From positions 1-60,896 of the forward strand of contig NZ_BOMI01000195.1 of assembly GCF_016862115.1 (NCBI RefSeq): a DNA stretch of 60,896 nt, written 5' to 3'. The position numbers were made by a program, and so were the translations under genes. Origin of the DNA: Paractinoplanes deccanensis (GTDB lineage: Bacteria > Actinomycetota > Actinomycetes > Mycobacteriales > Micromonosporaceae). The notes under the pieces were generated by a model, which made no database searches, was not told the DNA's origin, and saw only the letters and a program-made list of their open reading frames with translations. Numbering within the stretch: the stretch's first letter is position 1; the number at the start of each line of letters is the position of its first letter. Below, one piece after another: positions 1 to 7,480 of the stretch.

Positions 1-50
1 AACCACCCGATCCAGTTGCTCGACCCGTTTCGCTCCAGCGGACACGTTCC

Positions 51-66
51 CAACCTCCAAAGGTTG
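51..66. promoter_or_regulatory. Inverted repeat upstream of nuoA (possible operator)
   Basis: A perfect 6-bp inverted repeat CAACCT-CCAA-AGGTTG lies upstream of the orphan nuoA. No regulator with this consensus is recognised, and the upstream gene is outside the window, so it may belong to either side. Confidence 0.3.
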
Positions 67-231
67 CCGGCCGGCCGGAGATGATCGTCGATGAGCCGGC
101 CCGCAAGAACTAGTCACTTCCAGACTACGTCGGCGCTCCTTACTACCCGGCGTGAGCCGTTGACCACAGTAGCCACGTCGCGCTCGCCCGAACCAGCAGA
201 GTCCACTATCCGGCCGGGGAGTGCCCCGTAC

Positions 232-633
232 GTGGCTCGTCTACGCTTCGAGGTTGTGGACGGGTATCTCGGGTCGTACGCCACGCTCGGGCTGGTGGCA
301 GCCGTGGGCGTTCTCGTCTTCGTCGGCGCGTTCGCGGCCAACAAGCTGCTCCGCCCGTCCGACCCGGCCCAGCCCGAGGGCAAGTTCATCGCGTACGAGA
401 GCGGCATCGACCCGGTCGGCGGCGACTGGGCGCAGGCGCAGATCAGGTACTACGTCTACGCGTACCTGTATGTGCTTTTCGCCGTGGAGGCCGTTTTTCT
501 CTTTCCCTGGGCGGTCGTGTTCGACCTGCCGGGCTTCGGCTGGGCCACCGTGACCGAGATGGGCGTGTTCGTGGCGGTGCTCGCCCTCGGCATCCTCTAC
601 GCCTGGCGCAAAAAGATCCTCACCTGGACCTGA
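232..633 (+). CDS. nuoA: NADH-quinone oxidoreductase subunit A (orphan NuoA)
   Basis: Membrane subunit of respiratory complex I (NDH-1), normally beside NuoJ/NuoK at the junction of the proton-pumping arm and the quinone site. The protein of about 133 aa has three membrane segments (roughly residues 13-35, 70-95, 105-125) and the family stretch YESGIDPVG followed by VEAVFLFPW. The reading frame is open back to 91, but the extra N-terminus is Ser/Thr/Arg-rich and unlike NuoA. GTG at 232 with GGGGAG upstream is chosen; GTG at 256 is the alternative. Family members usually carry FDxE before the FLFPW stretch; here it reads FAVE, so the conserved Asp is Ala. No nuoB follows, so this is a stand-alone copy, perhaps additional to a full nuo operon elsewhere. 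Family call is secure, function of the orphan is not. Confidence 0.85.
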   Translation: MARLRFEVVDGYLGSYATLGLVAAVGVLVFVGAFAANKLLRPSDPAQPEGKFIAYESGIDPVGGDWAQAQIRYYVYAYLYVLFAVEAVFLFPWAVVFDLPGFGWATVTEMGVFVAVLALGILYAWRKKILTWT

Positions 634-702
634 GGTCACTAGCGCGTACCGGTCGGGGTGGCGGACTCGCCACGCGGATCGCGTCGTGCCAACATCTTGC
701 GC

Positions 703-1161
703 ATGGGCCAGCTTTTCCTCTTCATCGTCGTGGCGTTGGTCGTCGCGGCGATCGTGTTCGGCGTGACTGTGATGATCAGTGGCAACGACAGCGCGCTGAC
801 GCCGGTCGAGCCGGACGGCCGGGCGGTGCCGCTGCCCAGCGACCGCCCGCTCGGCGAGGAGGACGTGGCGCACACCAAGTTCGACGTCACCTGGCGCGGC
901 TACCGGATGGCCCAGGTCGACCAGGCGCTCCAGCGGGCCGCGTACGACATCGGCTACAAGGGCGAGCTCATCGGCGTGCTCGAGGCCGAGGTGCTGGCGC
1001 TGCGCGAGGGCCGGATCGCGGACGCCGACGTGCTGCGCCGCGCCCGCGAGGCGGCGATCGCGCCGGTCACGCCGGCTCCGCCGCCGCCACCGGCCACCGG
1101 CGACGACCCGGTCATCGACGTGACGCCCGTCCCCGCGGACGAGCCGGTGGCCAAGCAGTGA
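703..1161 (+). CDS. DivIVA-domain membrane protein
   Basis: Small membrane-anchored protein of about 152 aa. Residues 1-25 form one hydrophobic segment (starting MGQLFLFIV), followed by a short linker and a DivIVA-like motif (TKFDVTWRGYRMAQVDQAL, around residues 68-86) which in Wag31/DivIVA proteins forms the N-terminal membrane-binding coiled-coil start. The C-terminus is Ala/Pro-rich. ATG at 703 is chosen because it places the membrane segment at the N-terminus; a GTG at 658 would add 15 charged residues. The stop overlaps the next gene's start by 4 bp (GTGA), so translation is probably coupled. Such proteins in actinobacteria are thought to relate to polar growth or division, but the exact role is unknown. 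Confidence 0.8.
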   Translation: MGQLFLFIVVALVVAAIVFGVTVMISGNDSALTPVEPDGRAVPLPSDRPLGEEDVAHTKFDVTWRGYRMAQVDQALQRAAYDIGYKGELIGVLEAEVLALREGRIADADVLRRAREAAIAPVTPAPPPPPATGDDPVIDVTPVPADEPVAKQ

Positions 1162-1655
1162 GCCCCACCGAGCCGGTCGGCGGGCTCGGCGACGCGGCGG
1201 AGCCCGGCATCGGCGAGGTCACCGCGACGGTCATCGTCGACGCGCCCGCCCCCAAGGTCTTCGCGGCGTTCCTCGACTGGGAGAAGCAGTCCGAGTGGAT
1301 CCCGTTCACCCGGGTCCGCGTGGTCGAGGGCGACGGCGGCGAGGGCAGCCTGGTGGAGGCCGTCACGGCGATCGGCCCGGCGGCCCTCCGCGACGAGCTG
1401 CGCGTCGTCAAGGTCAACGCGCCGTACGAGGTCCGCGTCGTGCACTGCGGCAAGATCCTGCGGGGCCCGGGCTCGATGAGGTGCACGGCGATGTCCGGCG
1501 ACCGCACCCAGGTGGTGCTGCACGAGTGGTTCCACCTGCCGGCCGGCCCGATCGGCAAGCTCGCGTGGCCGGTCCTGTGGCCGGGCTCGAAGCTGAGCTT
1601 CACCGGCGCCCTGAAGAGGTTCGGCCGCCTGGTCGAGCAGGGCAAACTCCCGTAG
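1158..1655 (+). CDS. SRPBCC (START-like) family protein
   Basis: Protein of 165 aa. Residues 18-160 match the polyketide-cyclase/START-like helix-grip fold: a VTATVIVDAPAPKVFAAFLDW opening strand and helix (shown in part), then alternating beta strands and a long C-terminal helix (SFTGALKRFGRLVEQG). Such proteins bind hydrophobic ligands or act in polyketide aromatisation; no substrate can be read from the sequence. It starts with GTG inside the stop of the DivIVA-domain gene (4-bp overlap) and so forms a two-gene unit with it. The following glycosylase gene has its own leaderless promoter. Confidence 0.8.
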   Translation: MSPTEPVGGLGDAAEPGIGEVTATVIVDAPAPKVFAAFLDWEKQSEWIPFTRVRVVEGDGGEGSLVEAVTAIGPAALRDELRVVKVNAPYEVRVVHCGKILRGPGSMRCTAMSGDRTQVVLHEWFHLPAGPIGKLAWPVLWPGSKLSFTGALKRFGRLVEQGKLP

Positions 1656-1679
1656 CCGATTTTTGTCGTACCGCCCCTC

Positions 1680-1685
1680 TACGGT
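1680..1685 (+). promoter_or_regulatory. Leaderless -10 element (TACGGT) of tag
   Basis: TACGGT fits the actinobacterial -10 consensus TANNNT and ends 7 nt before the ATG at 1693, with no Shine-Dalgarno sequence between. The transcript should begin at or next to the start codon. Confidence 0.55.
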
Positions 1686-1692
1686 GGTCGCC

Positions 1693-2292
1693 ATGACTGA
1701 TGACGCCGGGCTCGTGATCGGCACCGACGGGCGTGCCCGCTGCTTCTGGGGCGGCTCCAGCCCCGACTACGCGGCCTACCACGACGACGAGTGGGGCAAG
1801 CCGGTGCGCGGCGACGACGCGCTCTACGAGCGGCTCTGCCTCGAGGCGTTCCAGTCCGGCCTCTCCTGGATCACCATCCTGCGCAAGAGGCCGGCGTTCC
1901 GGGCCGCCTTCGCCGGCTTCTCGATCGACAAGGTGGCCGCCTTCTCCGACGCCGACGCCGCCCGCCTCATGGCCGACACCGGCATCGTCCGCAACCGCAT
2001 GAAGATCGACGCCGCCATCGCCAACGCCCGCGCCGCCGCCGACCTGCCCGACGGCCTCTCCGCCCTGCTCTGGTCGTTCGCCCCCGACCCGCGCCCGGCC
2101 CGCCCGGCGACCCGCGCCGACGTCCCCGCGATCACGCCCGCGTCCACCGCCCTGGCCAAAGACCTCAAGAAGCGCGGTTTCCGCTTCGTCGGCCCCACGA
2201 CGGCCTACGCGTTGATGCAGGCCACGGGCATGGTCGACGACCATCTGGCGGGTTGTTGGGTCCCACCCCTCAGCCCGCATCCCGGCGCATGA
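1693..2292 (+). CDS. tag: DNA-3-methyladenine glycosylase I
   Basis: Base-excision-repair enzyme that removes 3-methyladenine from alkylated DNA. The 199-aa protein shows the Tag hallmarks: RCFW at 15-19 containing Cys17, YHDDEWG at 29-35 containing His30, LEAFQSGLSW at 50-59 with the catalytic-pocket Glu51, and the C-terminal VDDHLAGCW containing His184 and Cys188. Cys17, His30, His184 and Cys188 correspond to the four zinc ligands known in E. coli Tag, all present. Length agrees with the family (about 190 aa). ATG at 1693 is chosen because a TACGGT element sits 7 nt upstream and the preceding in-frame residues are not conserved. It stands alone as a transcription unit. Confidence 0.95.
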   Translation: MTDDAGLVIGTDGRARCFWGGSSPDYAAYHDDEWGKPVRGDDALYERLCLEAFQSGLSWITILRKRPAFRAAFAGFSIDKVAAFSDADAARLMADTGIVRNRMKIDAAIANARAAADLPDGLSALLWSFAPDPRPARPATRADVPAITPASTALAKDLKKRGFRFVGPTTAYALMQATGMVDDHLAGCWVPPLSPHPGA

Positions 2293-2304
2293 TGGGATGG
2301 AGCC

Positions 2305-2847
2305 ATGGGTCAGTGGGCGGTGATCATTCCGGCGAACAGGTGGGCCGACGAGAGGTTGTTCCACCACGACACCGTGACGGTGTCGGCAGGCACATCCTCG
2401 GTACGGCCGGACGACGAGGTGCTCCTGGTCGCCGACGGCACCGTGGTGGCCCTCGCCCGAGCCGCCAAGAGCGAGGCCGGCGAGCTCGCCCTGACCTACC
2501 TGCGGCGCGCCTTCGACGACCCGGCCCCCGCCCCCGAGTTCGGCTCCCTCACCGAGGGTGAACCCACCCCCGTCGACGCCGAGACGTTCCGCCGCTTCGC
2601 CACGGCCCTGGGCGCCGAGCCGCTCGGCCCCAACCGCCCGACCTGGCTGGTGAGCGTGGCCCTCCCCATCGAGGCCACCACCCCGGCCGAGGCCGTGCGC
2701 CAGTTCTGGTCCCACCTGCTCGAGCTGGGCCCGGCCGAGCTCCCCACCTATGTGTGGCCGAGCGGCGACGAGCTCGCCATGCAGGCGTTCGTCCTGGGCG
2801 CCGAGGCCAACCAGGACCCCGAAGAAGAAGACGAGGACGAGGACTGA
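2305..2847 (+). CDS. Conserved hypothetical protein, acidic C-terminus
   Basis: Protein of 180 aa that I do not recognise. It begins MGQWAVIIPANRWADERLF, has an alternating strand/helix N-terminal half containing a DDEVLLVADGTVVALARA stretch (reminiscent of small EVE/PUA-type beta folds, but this is a weak impression), and ends in a run of Glu and Asp. No membrane segment or signal peptide. It lies 12 bp after tag and could share its transcript. Coding is supported by strong third-position GC bias across its length. Confidence 0.7.
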   Translation: MGQWAVIIPANRWADERLFHHDTVTVSAGTSSVRPDDEVLLVADGTVVALARAAKSEAGELALTYLRRAFDDPAPAPEFGSLTEGEPTPVDAETFRRFATALGAEPLGPNRPTWLVSVALPIEATTPAEAVRQFWSHLLELGPAELPTYVWPSGDELAMQAFVLGAEANQDPEEEDEDED

Positions 2848-3039
2848 CCGCCTCGCGGCCGGCGGGGGCACCGGCACAGCACCAGCGCCGGCATCGGCAG
2901 CGGCGCCGGCATCGGCTAGGGGAATGGGCGAGCTTCACGGCCGGCGCGGCGAACGCGCGGAGGTGCCACGGCGTCGGCTGGTGGCACGACGCCGCGGCAC
3001 CGGTTCCGGTCGGGGCTTACACGCCGCGACCCCCGAGGA

Positions 3040-3852
3040 TCAGCCGCCCAGTGAGGTGGCGGCGGAGCGGATCGCGGACGAGAAGTAGCTGACCTGCGTG
3101 TAGACGCCGGGCTTGTTCGGGCGGGCGCACCCGTCGCCCCAGCTGACGATGCCGACCTGGATCCAGGCGTTGTTGGCGTCGCGGCGGAACATGGGGCCGC
3201 CCGAGTCGCCCTGGCAGGTGTCGACGCCGCCGGAGGTGTAGCCGGCGCAGATCTCCTCCGCGGCGATCACCTCGCCGCCGTACATGGCGGACGAGTTGCA
3301 GGTGGCGTCGCTGACGTAGGGAACCGTGGCCTTCAGCAGGTAGCGCTGCTGCGATCCGCCCTCGCTCGCCGCGCCCCAGCCGGCGATCGTGAAGGTGCCC
3401 GAGTCGTACGCCGTTGTCGTGGCGATCGGCAGCGTGGCCAGGCCGGTGACCGGGCTGGCCAGGCGGATCAGGGCCCAGTCCTTGCCGGCGCCCGTGTATC
3501 CGGGTGCGCGGTAGACGTAGTTGGACCGGCGGGTGATCCTGCTGGACGAGTTCAGGTCGACGACGCCGAGCGTGGCCGTGATCGACGAGTTCGCGCCGGT
3601 GCGGCTCACGCAGTGCGCCGCCGTGAGGACCAGGGTGGGGCTGTAGAGGGCGCCGCCGCAGCCCATCGACAGGCGCACCATGAACGGGAACTCGCCCTGC
3701 GCGGCGCGGGTGCCGCCGACGACCGACGGGGTCGGGTTGACTGCGCCGTCACCCGACGTCGGTGCCGCGGCGGCGGGGGACGCGATCGCGCCGCCCGCCG
3801 CCATGGTGAGCGCGGCAAAAGCCGTACCCAAGAAGATCCGCCACCTGACCAT
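3040..3852 (-). CDS. Secreted trypsin-like serine protease (S1A)
   Basis: Extracellular chymotrypsin-fold protease of 270 aa. Residues 1-30 are a signal peptide (Arg near the N-terminus, Ala-rich hydrophobic core, AAAAP cleavage region), followed by a short propeptide and the mature N-terminus VVGG at 44-47. The catalytic triad is His80 (TAAHC), Asp125 (DWALIRL) and Ser217 (GDSGGP). Asp211, six residues before the Ser, corresponds to the trypsin specificity Asp189, so cleavage after Lys/Arg is likely. Cysteine pairs expected for the fold (65/81 region, 185/202, 213/238) are present. ATG at 3852 has GGGAGG 5 nt upstream. It is transcribed alone and probably degrades external protein. Confidence 0.95.
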   Translation of the reverse strand: MVRWRIFLGTAFAALTMAAGGAIASPAAAAPTSGDGAVNPTPSVVGGTRAAQGEFPFMVRLSMGCGGALYSPTLVLTAAHCVSRTGANSSITATLGVVDLNSSSRITRRSNYVYRAPGYTGAGKDWALIRLASPVTGLATLPIATTTAYDSGTFTIAGWGAASEGGSQQRYLLKATVPYVSDATCNSSAMYGGEVIAAEEICAGYTSGGVDTCQGDSGGPMFRRDANNAWIQVGIVSWGDGCARPNKPGVYTQVSYFSSAIRSAATSLGG

Positions 3853-3948
3853 GAGGCCCTCCCACGGGGAAACGCGCGTCCGGTAGGACGCGTCGGGAGG
3901 AGCGTATGCATCGAGCCTTATGGATGTGGTGATCCCAAAAGCGTCATA

Positions 3949-4782
3949 TCAGCGGCCTTCGAAGACCGGCTTCTGCTTCGCCACGAAGGAGTTCACCGCG
4001 TTCTTGTGGTCGGCCGTCGCGCCGCAGATCGCCTGGGCCTGCGCCTCGGCCGCCAGCGCGTCCGACAGCGTGCCGGCGTCGCCGATGGAGAGCTCGCGCT
4101 TGATCGCCCCGTAGGCCACGGTGGGGCCCGCCGCGAGCCGCGCCGCCAGCTCCTGGGCGGCCGGCAGCACCTGCTCGTCGTCGTCCACCAGGCGGGAGAG
4201 CAGGCCCATGGCGTACGCGTCCGCGGAGCGCACCGGCTCCGCCAGCAGCAGCAGCTCCAGCGCACGCGCGTGCCCGACGATCCGCGGCAGCGACCACGAG
4301 ATGCCGCTGTCGCCGGCCAGACCCACGTTGGCGAAGGCCATCAGGAAGCCGGTCTTCGGCCCGCCGATGCGGAAGTCCGCCAGCAGCGACAGCGAGGCGC
4401 CGGCCCCGGCCGCCATGCCCCGCACCGCCGCCACCACCGGCTTGGGCATGCTCGCCAGCCGCTGCGCGATCGGGTTGTAGTGGACCCGCACCGTGTCGAG
4501 GTCGGTGCGGCCCGACTCCAGCTGTTCGGCGTGCTCCCGCAGGTCCTGGCCGACGCAGAAGGCGTTGCCCGCCCCGGCCAGCACGATCGCCCGGCAGGAC
4601 TTGTCGGTCTCGAGGGACGCCAGGGTGTCGCGCAGCGCCTCCTTGAGGTCGACGTCGAGCGCGTTCATCGCCGACGGCCGGTTGAGCGTGAGAGTGACGA
4701 CCGCATCGGTGCGGTCAACCAGCAGGGAGTCAGTCTTCAGGCTGCTCAAGGGTGGCGGGTGGGGCGGTCGGATGGCGGTCAT
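3949..4782 (-). CDS. Enoyl-CoA hydratase/isomerase
   Basis: Crotonase-superfamily enzyme of 277 aa. The fold signature is clear: RPSAMNALDVDLKEAL near residue 33, the oxyanion-hole segment AGAGNAFCVGQDL (about 66-78), MAAGAGASLSLLADFRIG (about 123-140) with the second oxyanion-hole glycine, and the DSGISWSLPRIVGHARALELLL helix (shown in part). These resemble PaaG-type isomerases or FadB-type hydratases acting on acyl-CoA. The gene starts inside the last codons of the paaX-like regulator (ATGA overlap), so the two form one operon, suggesting phenylacetate or related aromatic/acyl-CoA catabolism; other paa genes are not in the window. Exact substrate is inferred from context only. Confidence 0.9.
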   Translation of the reverse strand: MTAIRPPHPPPLSSLKTDSLLVDRTDAVVTLTLNRPSAMNALDVDLKEALRDTLASLETDKSCRAIVLAGAGNAFCVGQDLREHAEQLESGRTDLDTVRVHYNPIAQRLASMPKPVVAAVRGMAAGAGASLSLLADFRIGGPKTGFLMAFANVGLAGDSGISWSLPRIVGHARALELLLLAEPVRSADAYAMGLLSRLVDDDEQVLPAAQELAARLAAGPTVAYGAIKRELSIGDAGTLSDALAAEAQAQAICGATADHKNAVNSFVAKQKPVFEGR

Positions 4783-5588
4783 GTGTCTGAGAATCCCACA
4801 CGGTTGCGAGTCACGGAGTGCAGGCATCGCTCCACGTAACGGTCGGCGGCCGGGCGCAGCCGGGCCGCGTGCCGGTCGAAGAAGCCCGCCGCGCTCGTGC
4901 CCGGCCAGCGCGGGGGCAGCAGCGACGTGGGCAGCTGCGGATCGCGGAACAGGAACGAGCGCCAGGCGTGCACCAGCCGGAAGCGGGCCGCGTAGGCCTC
5001 CTCGTCGCTGCTGCGGGCGTTGACCGTGGTCACCACCGGTCGCAGGTCGGCGACGAAGTCCTCGTAGGACCGGGCCAGCTCCGGCAGGTCCCACGCCTTG
5101 CCGACCACCTCGGCGGCGCCCGGCGAGCCGGCGGCGTGCGCGGCGCTGAAGCGCTCGTACGGCACTCCGGCGTCGGTCAGCACGAGGTCCGCCTCCTCGG
5201 CGGCGCGGGGCGCCACCCACGCGTGCTCGCCCAGCGACCCGTACCCGAGGAAGGCGAGCCGGGCCGCGTCCCGCTTGGCGAGCGGGCCGTGCAGCAGGAT
5301 CAGGTCGAAGCGCCCGTCCCAGCCGGCCCGACCGGTCCGGTAGATTCGCGCCGCCGCCTCGTCGAGCCGGCGGGCGGCTTTCGGGGTCAGCAGGTATCCC
5401 GGACCGGAGACCAATCGCATAGGGTGCAACCAGCCTTGGCGCACCATGCGGGACACCGCGGTGCGCACAGCGGGAGGAGCGATGCCGAGTGGCGCCAGCA
5501 GCTTGACCAGGGCCGCGACCGGTGCGCGCCCTCCTCTCGGGCGGAGGTAGTCGCCGTACAGGTCGAAGAGTGCGGACCGCGCCTGCAT
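4779..5588 (-). CDS. PaaX-family transcriptional repressor
   Basis: Transcriptional regulator of 269 aa related to PaaX, the phenylacetyl-CoA-responsive repressor. The N-terminus (MQARSALFDLYGDYLRPRGG) leads into a winged helix at about residues 30-85 with the LGIAPPAVRTAVSRMVRQGW recognition region, followed by the GWDGRFDLILL middle domain and the C-terminal domain with LVHAWRSFLFRDPQLPTSLL. ATG at 5588 is chosen because family members start here; the frame stays open 16 codons further. The downstream enoyl-CoA hydratase overlaps it by 4 bp. A perfect 9-bp inverted repeat immediately upstream is the likely autoregulatory operator. Confidence 0.9.
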   Translation of the reverse strand: MQARSALFDLYGDYLRPRGGRAPVAALVKLLAPLGIAPPAVRTAVSRMVRQGWLHPMRLVSGPGYLLTPKAARRLDEAAARIYRTGRAGWDGRFDLILLHGPLAKRDAARLAFLGYGSLGEHAWVAPRAAEEADLVLTDAGVPYERFSAAHAAGSPGAAEVVGKAWDLPELARSYEDFVADLRPVVTTVNARSSDEEAYAARFRLVHAWRSFLFRDPQLPTSLLPPRWPGTSAAGFFDRHAARLRPAADRYVERCLHSVTRNRVGFSDT

Positions 5589-5598
5589 GACCGCACAT

Positions 5599-5637
5599 TG
5601 TGACAGCCCAAAAGACGATATGCTAGACGCTGTCACA
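5599..5637. promoter_or_regulatory. Candidate PaaX-type operator (TGTGACAGC / GCTGTCACA)
   Basis: Perfect 9-bp inverted repeat, arms at 5599-5607 and 5629-5637, centres 30 bp apart (about three helical turns), beginning 10 bp upstream of the paaX-like start codon. Its position over the promoter fits autorepression. Confidence 0.55.
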
Positions 5638-5756
5638 TCCGCCCGGGCTGGGTTTGGGTTCGCCGGTGTTCATCAGGGAAAATGTTTGATCGGCACGGTG
5701 GGCCGGTCCGCGTGAAGACGCGAATGGCCCCTCTGCCGCCGGTCGGATACGAGGTA

Positions 5757-5769
5757 CCACGTCACGTGG
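5757..5769. promoter_or_regulatory. Palindrome CCACGT-C-ACGTGG upstream of DUF3117 gene
   Basis: A 13-bp palindrome with an ACGTG core, followed at 5776-5782 by another CACGTGA. It lies in the 258-bp gap between the divergent paaX-like and DUF3117 genes, which also holds a TTGACA at 5788-5793 that may be a -35 element for the DUF3117 gene. Confidence 0.3.
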
Positions 5770-5846
5770 GGCTGAGCACGTGACCGTTGACAAGTGGCTG
5801 TGGGGCAACCCACCGACACCCTGATGTGGGTCTGAGGGGAGACAAG

Positions 5847-6014
5847 ATGGCGGCGATGAAGCCGCGGACGGGCGATGGTCCGCTGGAGGTCACCAAGGAG
5901 GGTCGTGGCATCGTCATGCGCGTCCCACTGGAGGGCGGTGGCCGTCTCGTCGTTGAGATGACTCCGGACGAGGCCAGCGCGCTGGGTGACGCGTTGAAGT
6001 CGATCGCCGGCTGA
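5847..6014 (+). CDS. DUF3117 small protein
   Basis: A 55-aa protein beginning MAAMKPRTGDGPLEVTKEGR and ending DEASALGDALKSIAG, which matches the size and sequence of the DUF3117 family that I know as a near-universal small actinobacterial protein of unknown function. The sequence is mostly beta-strand followed by a short helix. The start is set by GAGGGGA at 5834-5840, 6 nt upstream of ATG. It is followed by a strong stem-loop terminator, so it is a single-gene transcript despite pepA lying 77 bp further on. Confidence 0.92.
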   Translation: MAAMKPRTGDGPLEVTKEGRGIVMRVPLEGGGRLVVEMTPDEASALGDALKSIAG

Positions 6015-6026
6015 CGTTTCACGCGA

Positions 6027-6062
6027 GCCCGCCGGTACGGTACCGCCCGTACCGGCGGGCTT
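6027..6062 (+). terminator. Rho-independent-type terminator after the DUF3117 gene
   Basis: Perfect 15-bp stem (6027-6041 with 6048-6062), 6-nt loop, followed by TTTCC. It lies 12 bp after the DUF3117 stop. Confidence 0.7.
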
Positions 6063-6091
6063 TCCACGTCTTCGAGAAAGGTCATGCTCCC

Positions 6092-7480
6092 GTGTTTCCG
6101 ATCCGGCTGACCGACCGCCTCGACGACGACCTGACCCGCGTGGTGCCGATCGGCTCGTCGGGTCCACTGTCGCACGCCGGCGGCGACCTGGGTGACGAGA
6201 TCGCCGCTCTGGGTGACCGTCCCGATCCCGTGCTCGCCCTGCACCGCCCGCTGCGCCGCCCCGCCAAGGTCCTCCTGGTGGACGCGAGCGAGGGCTGGCG
6301 AGCGGCCGGCGCGGCAATTGTCAGAAACGTTCCGGGCGACGAGCCGCTGCAGATCGTCGTGGACGACCTGGACAAGGACCTCGCCGAGGGCCTCTGGCTC
6401 GGCGGATACCGCTACCGCGACGCCCGCGAGGAGCCCAGGACCGCCCCGATCGACCTGGTGACGGCCAACCCGCAGGGGTACGCGAGAGACCTTGCCCAGG
6501 CGCGGGTCGCGGCCCGGGCGACGTGGCTGGCCCGCGACCTCACCAACACGCCGTCCAACCTGAAGATCCCGGACTGGTTCGCCGAGGAGATGTCCGGCGC
6601 GTCCGCGCGCAGGCCCGGAGTCTCGGTACGCGTCCACGCCGGCGCCGGCCTCGCGCGCTTCGGCGGATTGCGCGCGGTCGGCGGCGGGTCGAAGTGGCGG
6701 CCGTGCATGGTGGAGCTGACCTGGCAGCCGCCCGGCGCGACCACCCACGTGGTGCTGGTCGGCAAGGGCATCACGTTCGACAGCGGCGGCCTCTCGATCA
6801 AGACCCGCGAGGGCATGAAGCGGATGAAGAACGACATGGCCGGTGCCGCCGCGGTGGCCGCCGCCACGCTCGGCGCCGCCGACCTCGGGCTCCGCGTGCG
6901 GATCACCGCGCTGATGCCGCTCGCCGAGAACGCGATGAGCGGCGCCGCGTTCCGGCCCGGCGACGTGATCACCCAGTACGACGGCAGCACCACCGAGACC
7001 ACGAACTCCGACGCCGAGGGCCGCCTGGTGCTGGCCGACGCGCTCGGCTACGCGGTCGCCGAGCTCGACCCCGATGTGATCGTCGATCTGGCCACGCTGA
7101 CGGGCTCGCAGAAGGTCGCGCTCGGCCCCGAGATCGCCGCGCTCTACAGCGGCAGCGACGAGCTCGCCGCGGCCCTCACCGAGGCCGGCGCCGGTGCGGG
7201 GGAGCGGATGTGGCGCATGCCCCTGCCGGGCGAGTACGCCGACCTGCTCCGCAGCGACATCGCCGACCGGCACAGCTCCCCGGCGAGCGGCCCCGGCTCG
7301 ATGGTGGCCGCCCTGTTCCTGCGTGACTTCCTCGGGCCGTACGCGGACCGCTGGGCCCACGTGGACATGGCCGCGCCGGCCTGGAGCGACACCACCCAGC
7401 TCGAGATCACCCGGGGCGCGACCGGATGGGGAGCCCGGACGCTGCTGCGCTACCTGTCAGCGCTTGACGGCCGCCAGTAG
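6092..7480 (+). CDS. pepA: Leucyl aminopeptidase (M17)
   Basis: Cytosolic dimetal aminopeptidase of 462 aa that releases N-terminal residues from peptides. The C-terminal catalytic domain carries VGKGITFDSGGLSIK (Lys225, Asp230), MKNDMAGAAAV with Asp248, and NSDAEGRL at 305-312, the M17 signature (normally NTDAEGRL; Thr to Ser here is conservative). The N-terminal domain (1-150) is the usual variable one. Length is slightly short of the 480-520 aa norm. GTG at 6092 has GAAAGG 10 nt upstream. Its 3' end overlaps the convergent O-methyltransferase gene by 24 bp. Confidence 0.95.
   Translation: MFPIRLTDRLDDDLTRVVPIGSSGPLSHAGGDLGDEIAALGDRPDPVLALHRPLRRPAKVLLVDASEGWRAAGAAIVRNVPGDEPLQIVVDDLDKDLAEGLWLGGYRYRDAREEPRTAPIDLVTANPQGYARDLAQARVAARATWLARDLTNTPSNLKIPDWFAEEMSGASARRPGVSVRVHAGAGLARFGGLRAVGGGSKWRPCMVELTWQPPGATTHVVLVGKGITFDSGGLSIKTREGMKRMKNDMAGAAAVAAATLGAADLGLRVRITALMPLAENAMSGAAFRPGDVITQYDGSTTETTNSDAEGRLVLADALGYAVAELDPDVIVDLATLTGSQKVALGPEIAALYSGSDELAAALTEAGAGAGERMWRMPLPGEYADLLRSDIADRHSSPASGPGSMVAALFLRDFLGPYADRWAHVDMAAPAWSDTTQLEITRGATGWGARTLLRYLSALDGRQ

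Noticed and set aside
2750..3092. Plus-strand frames between 2848 and 3039
   Set aside because: Arg/Gly-rich continuations of shadow frames running antisense into the protease gene.
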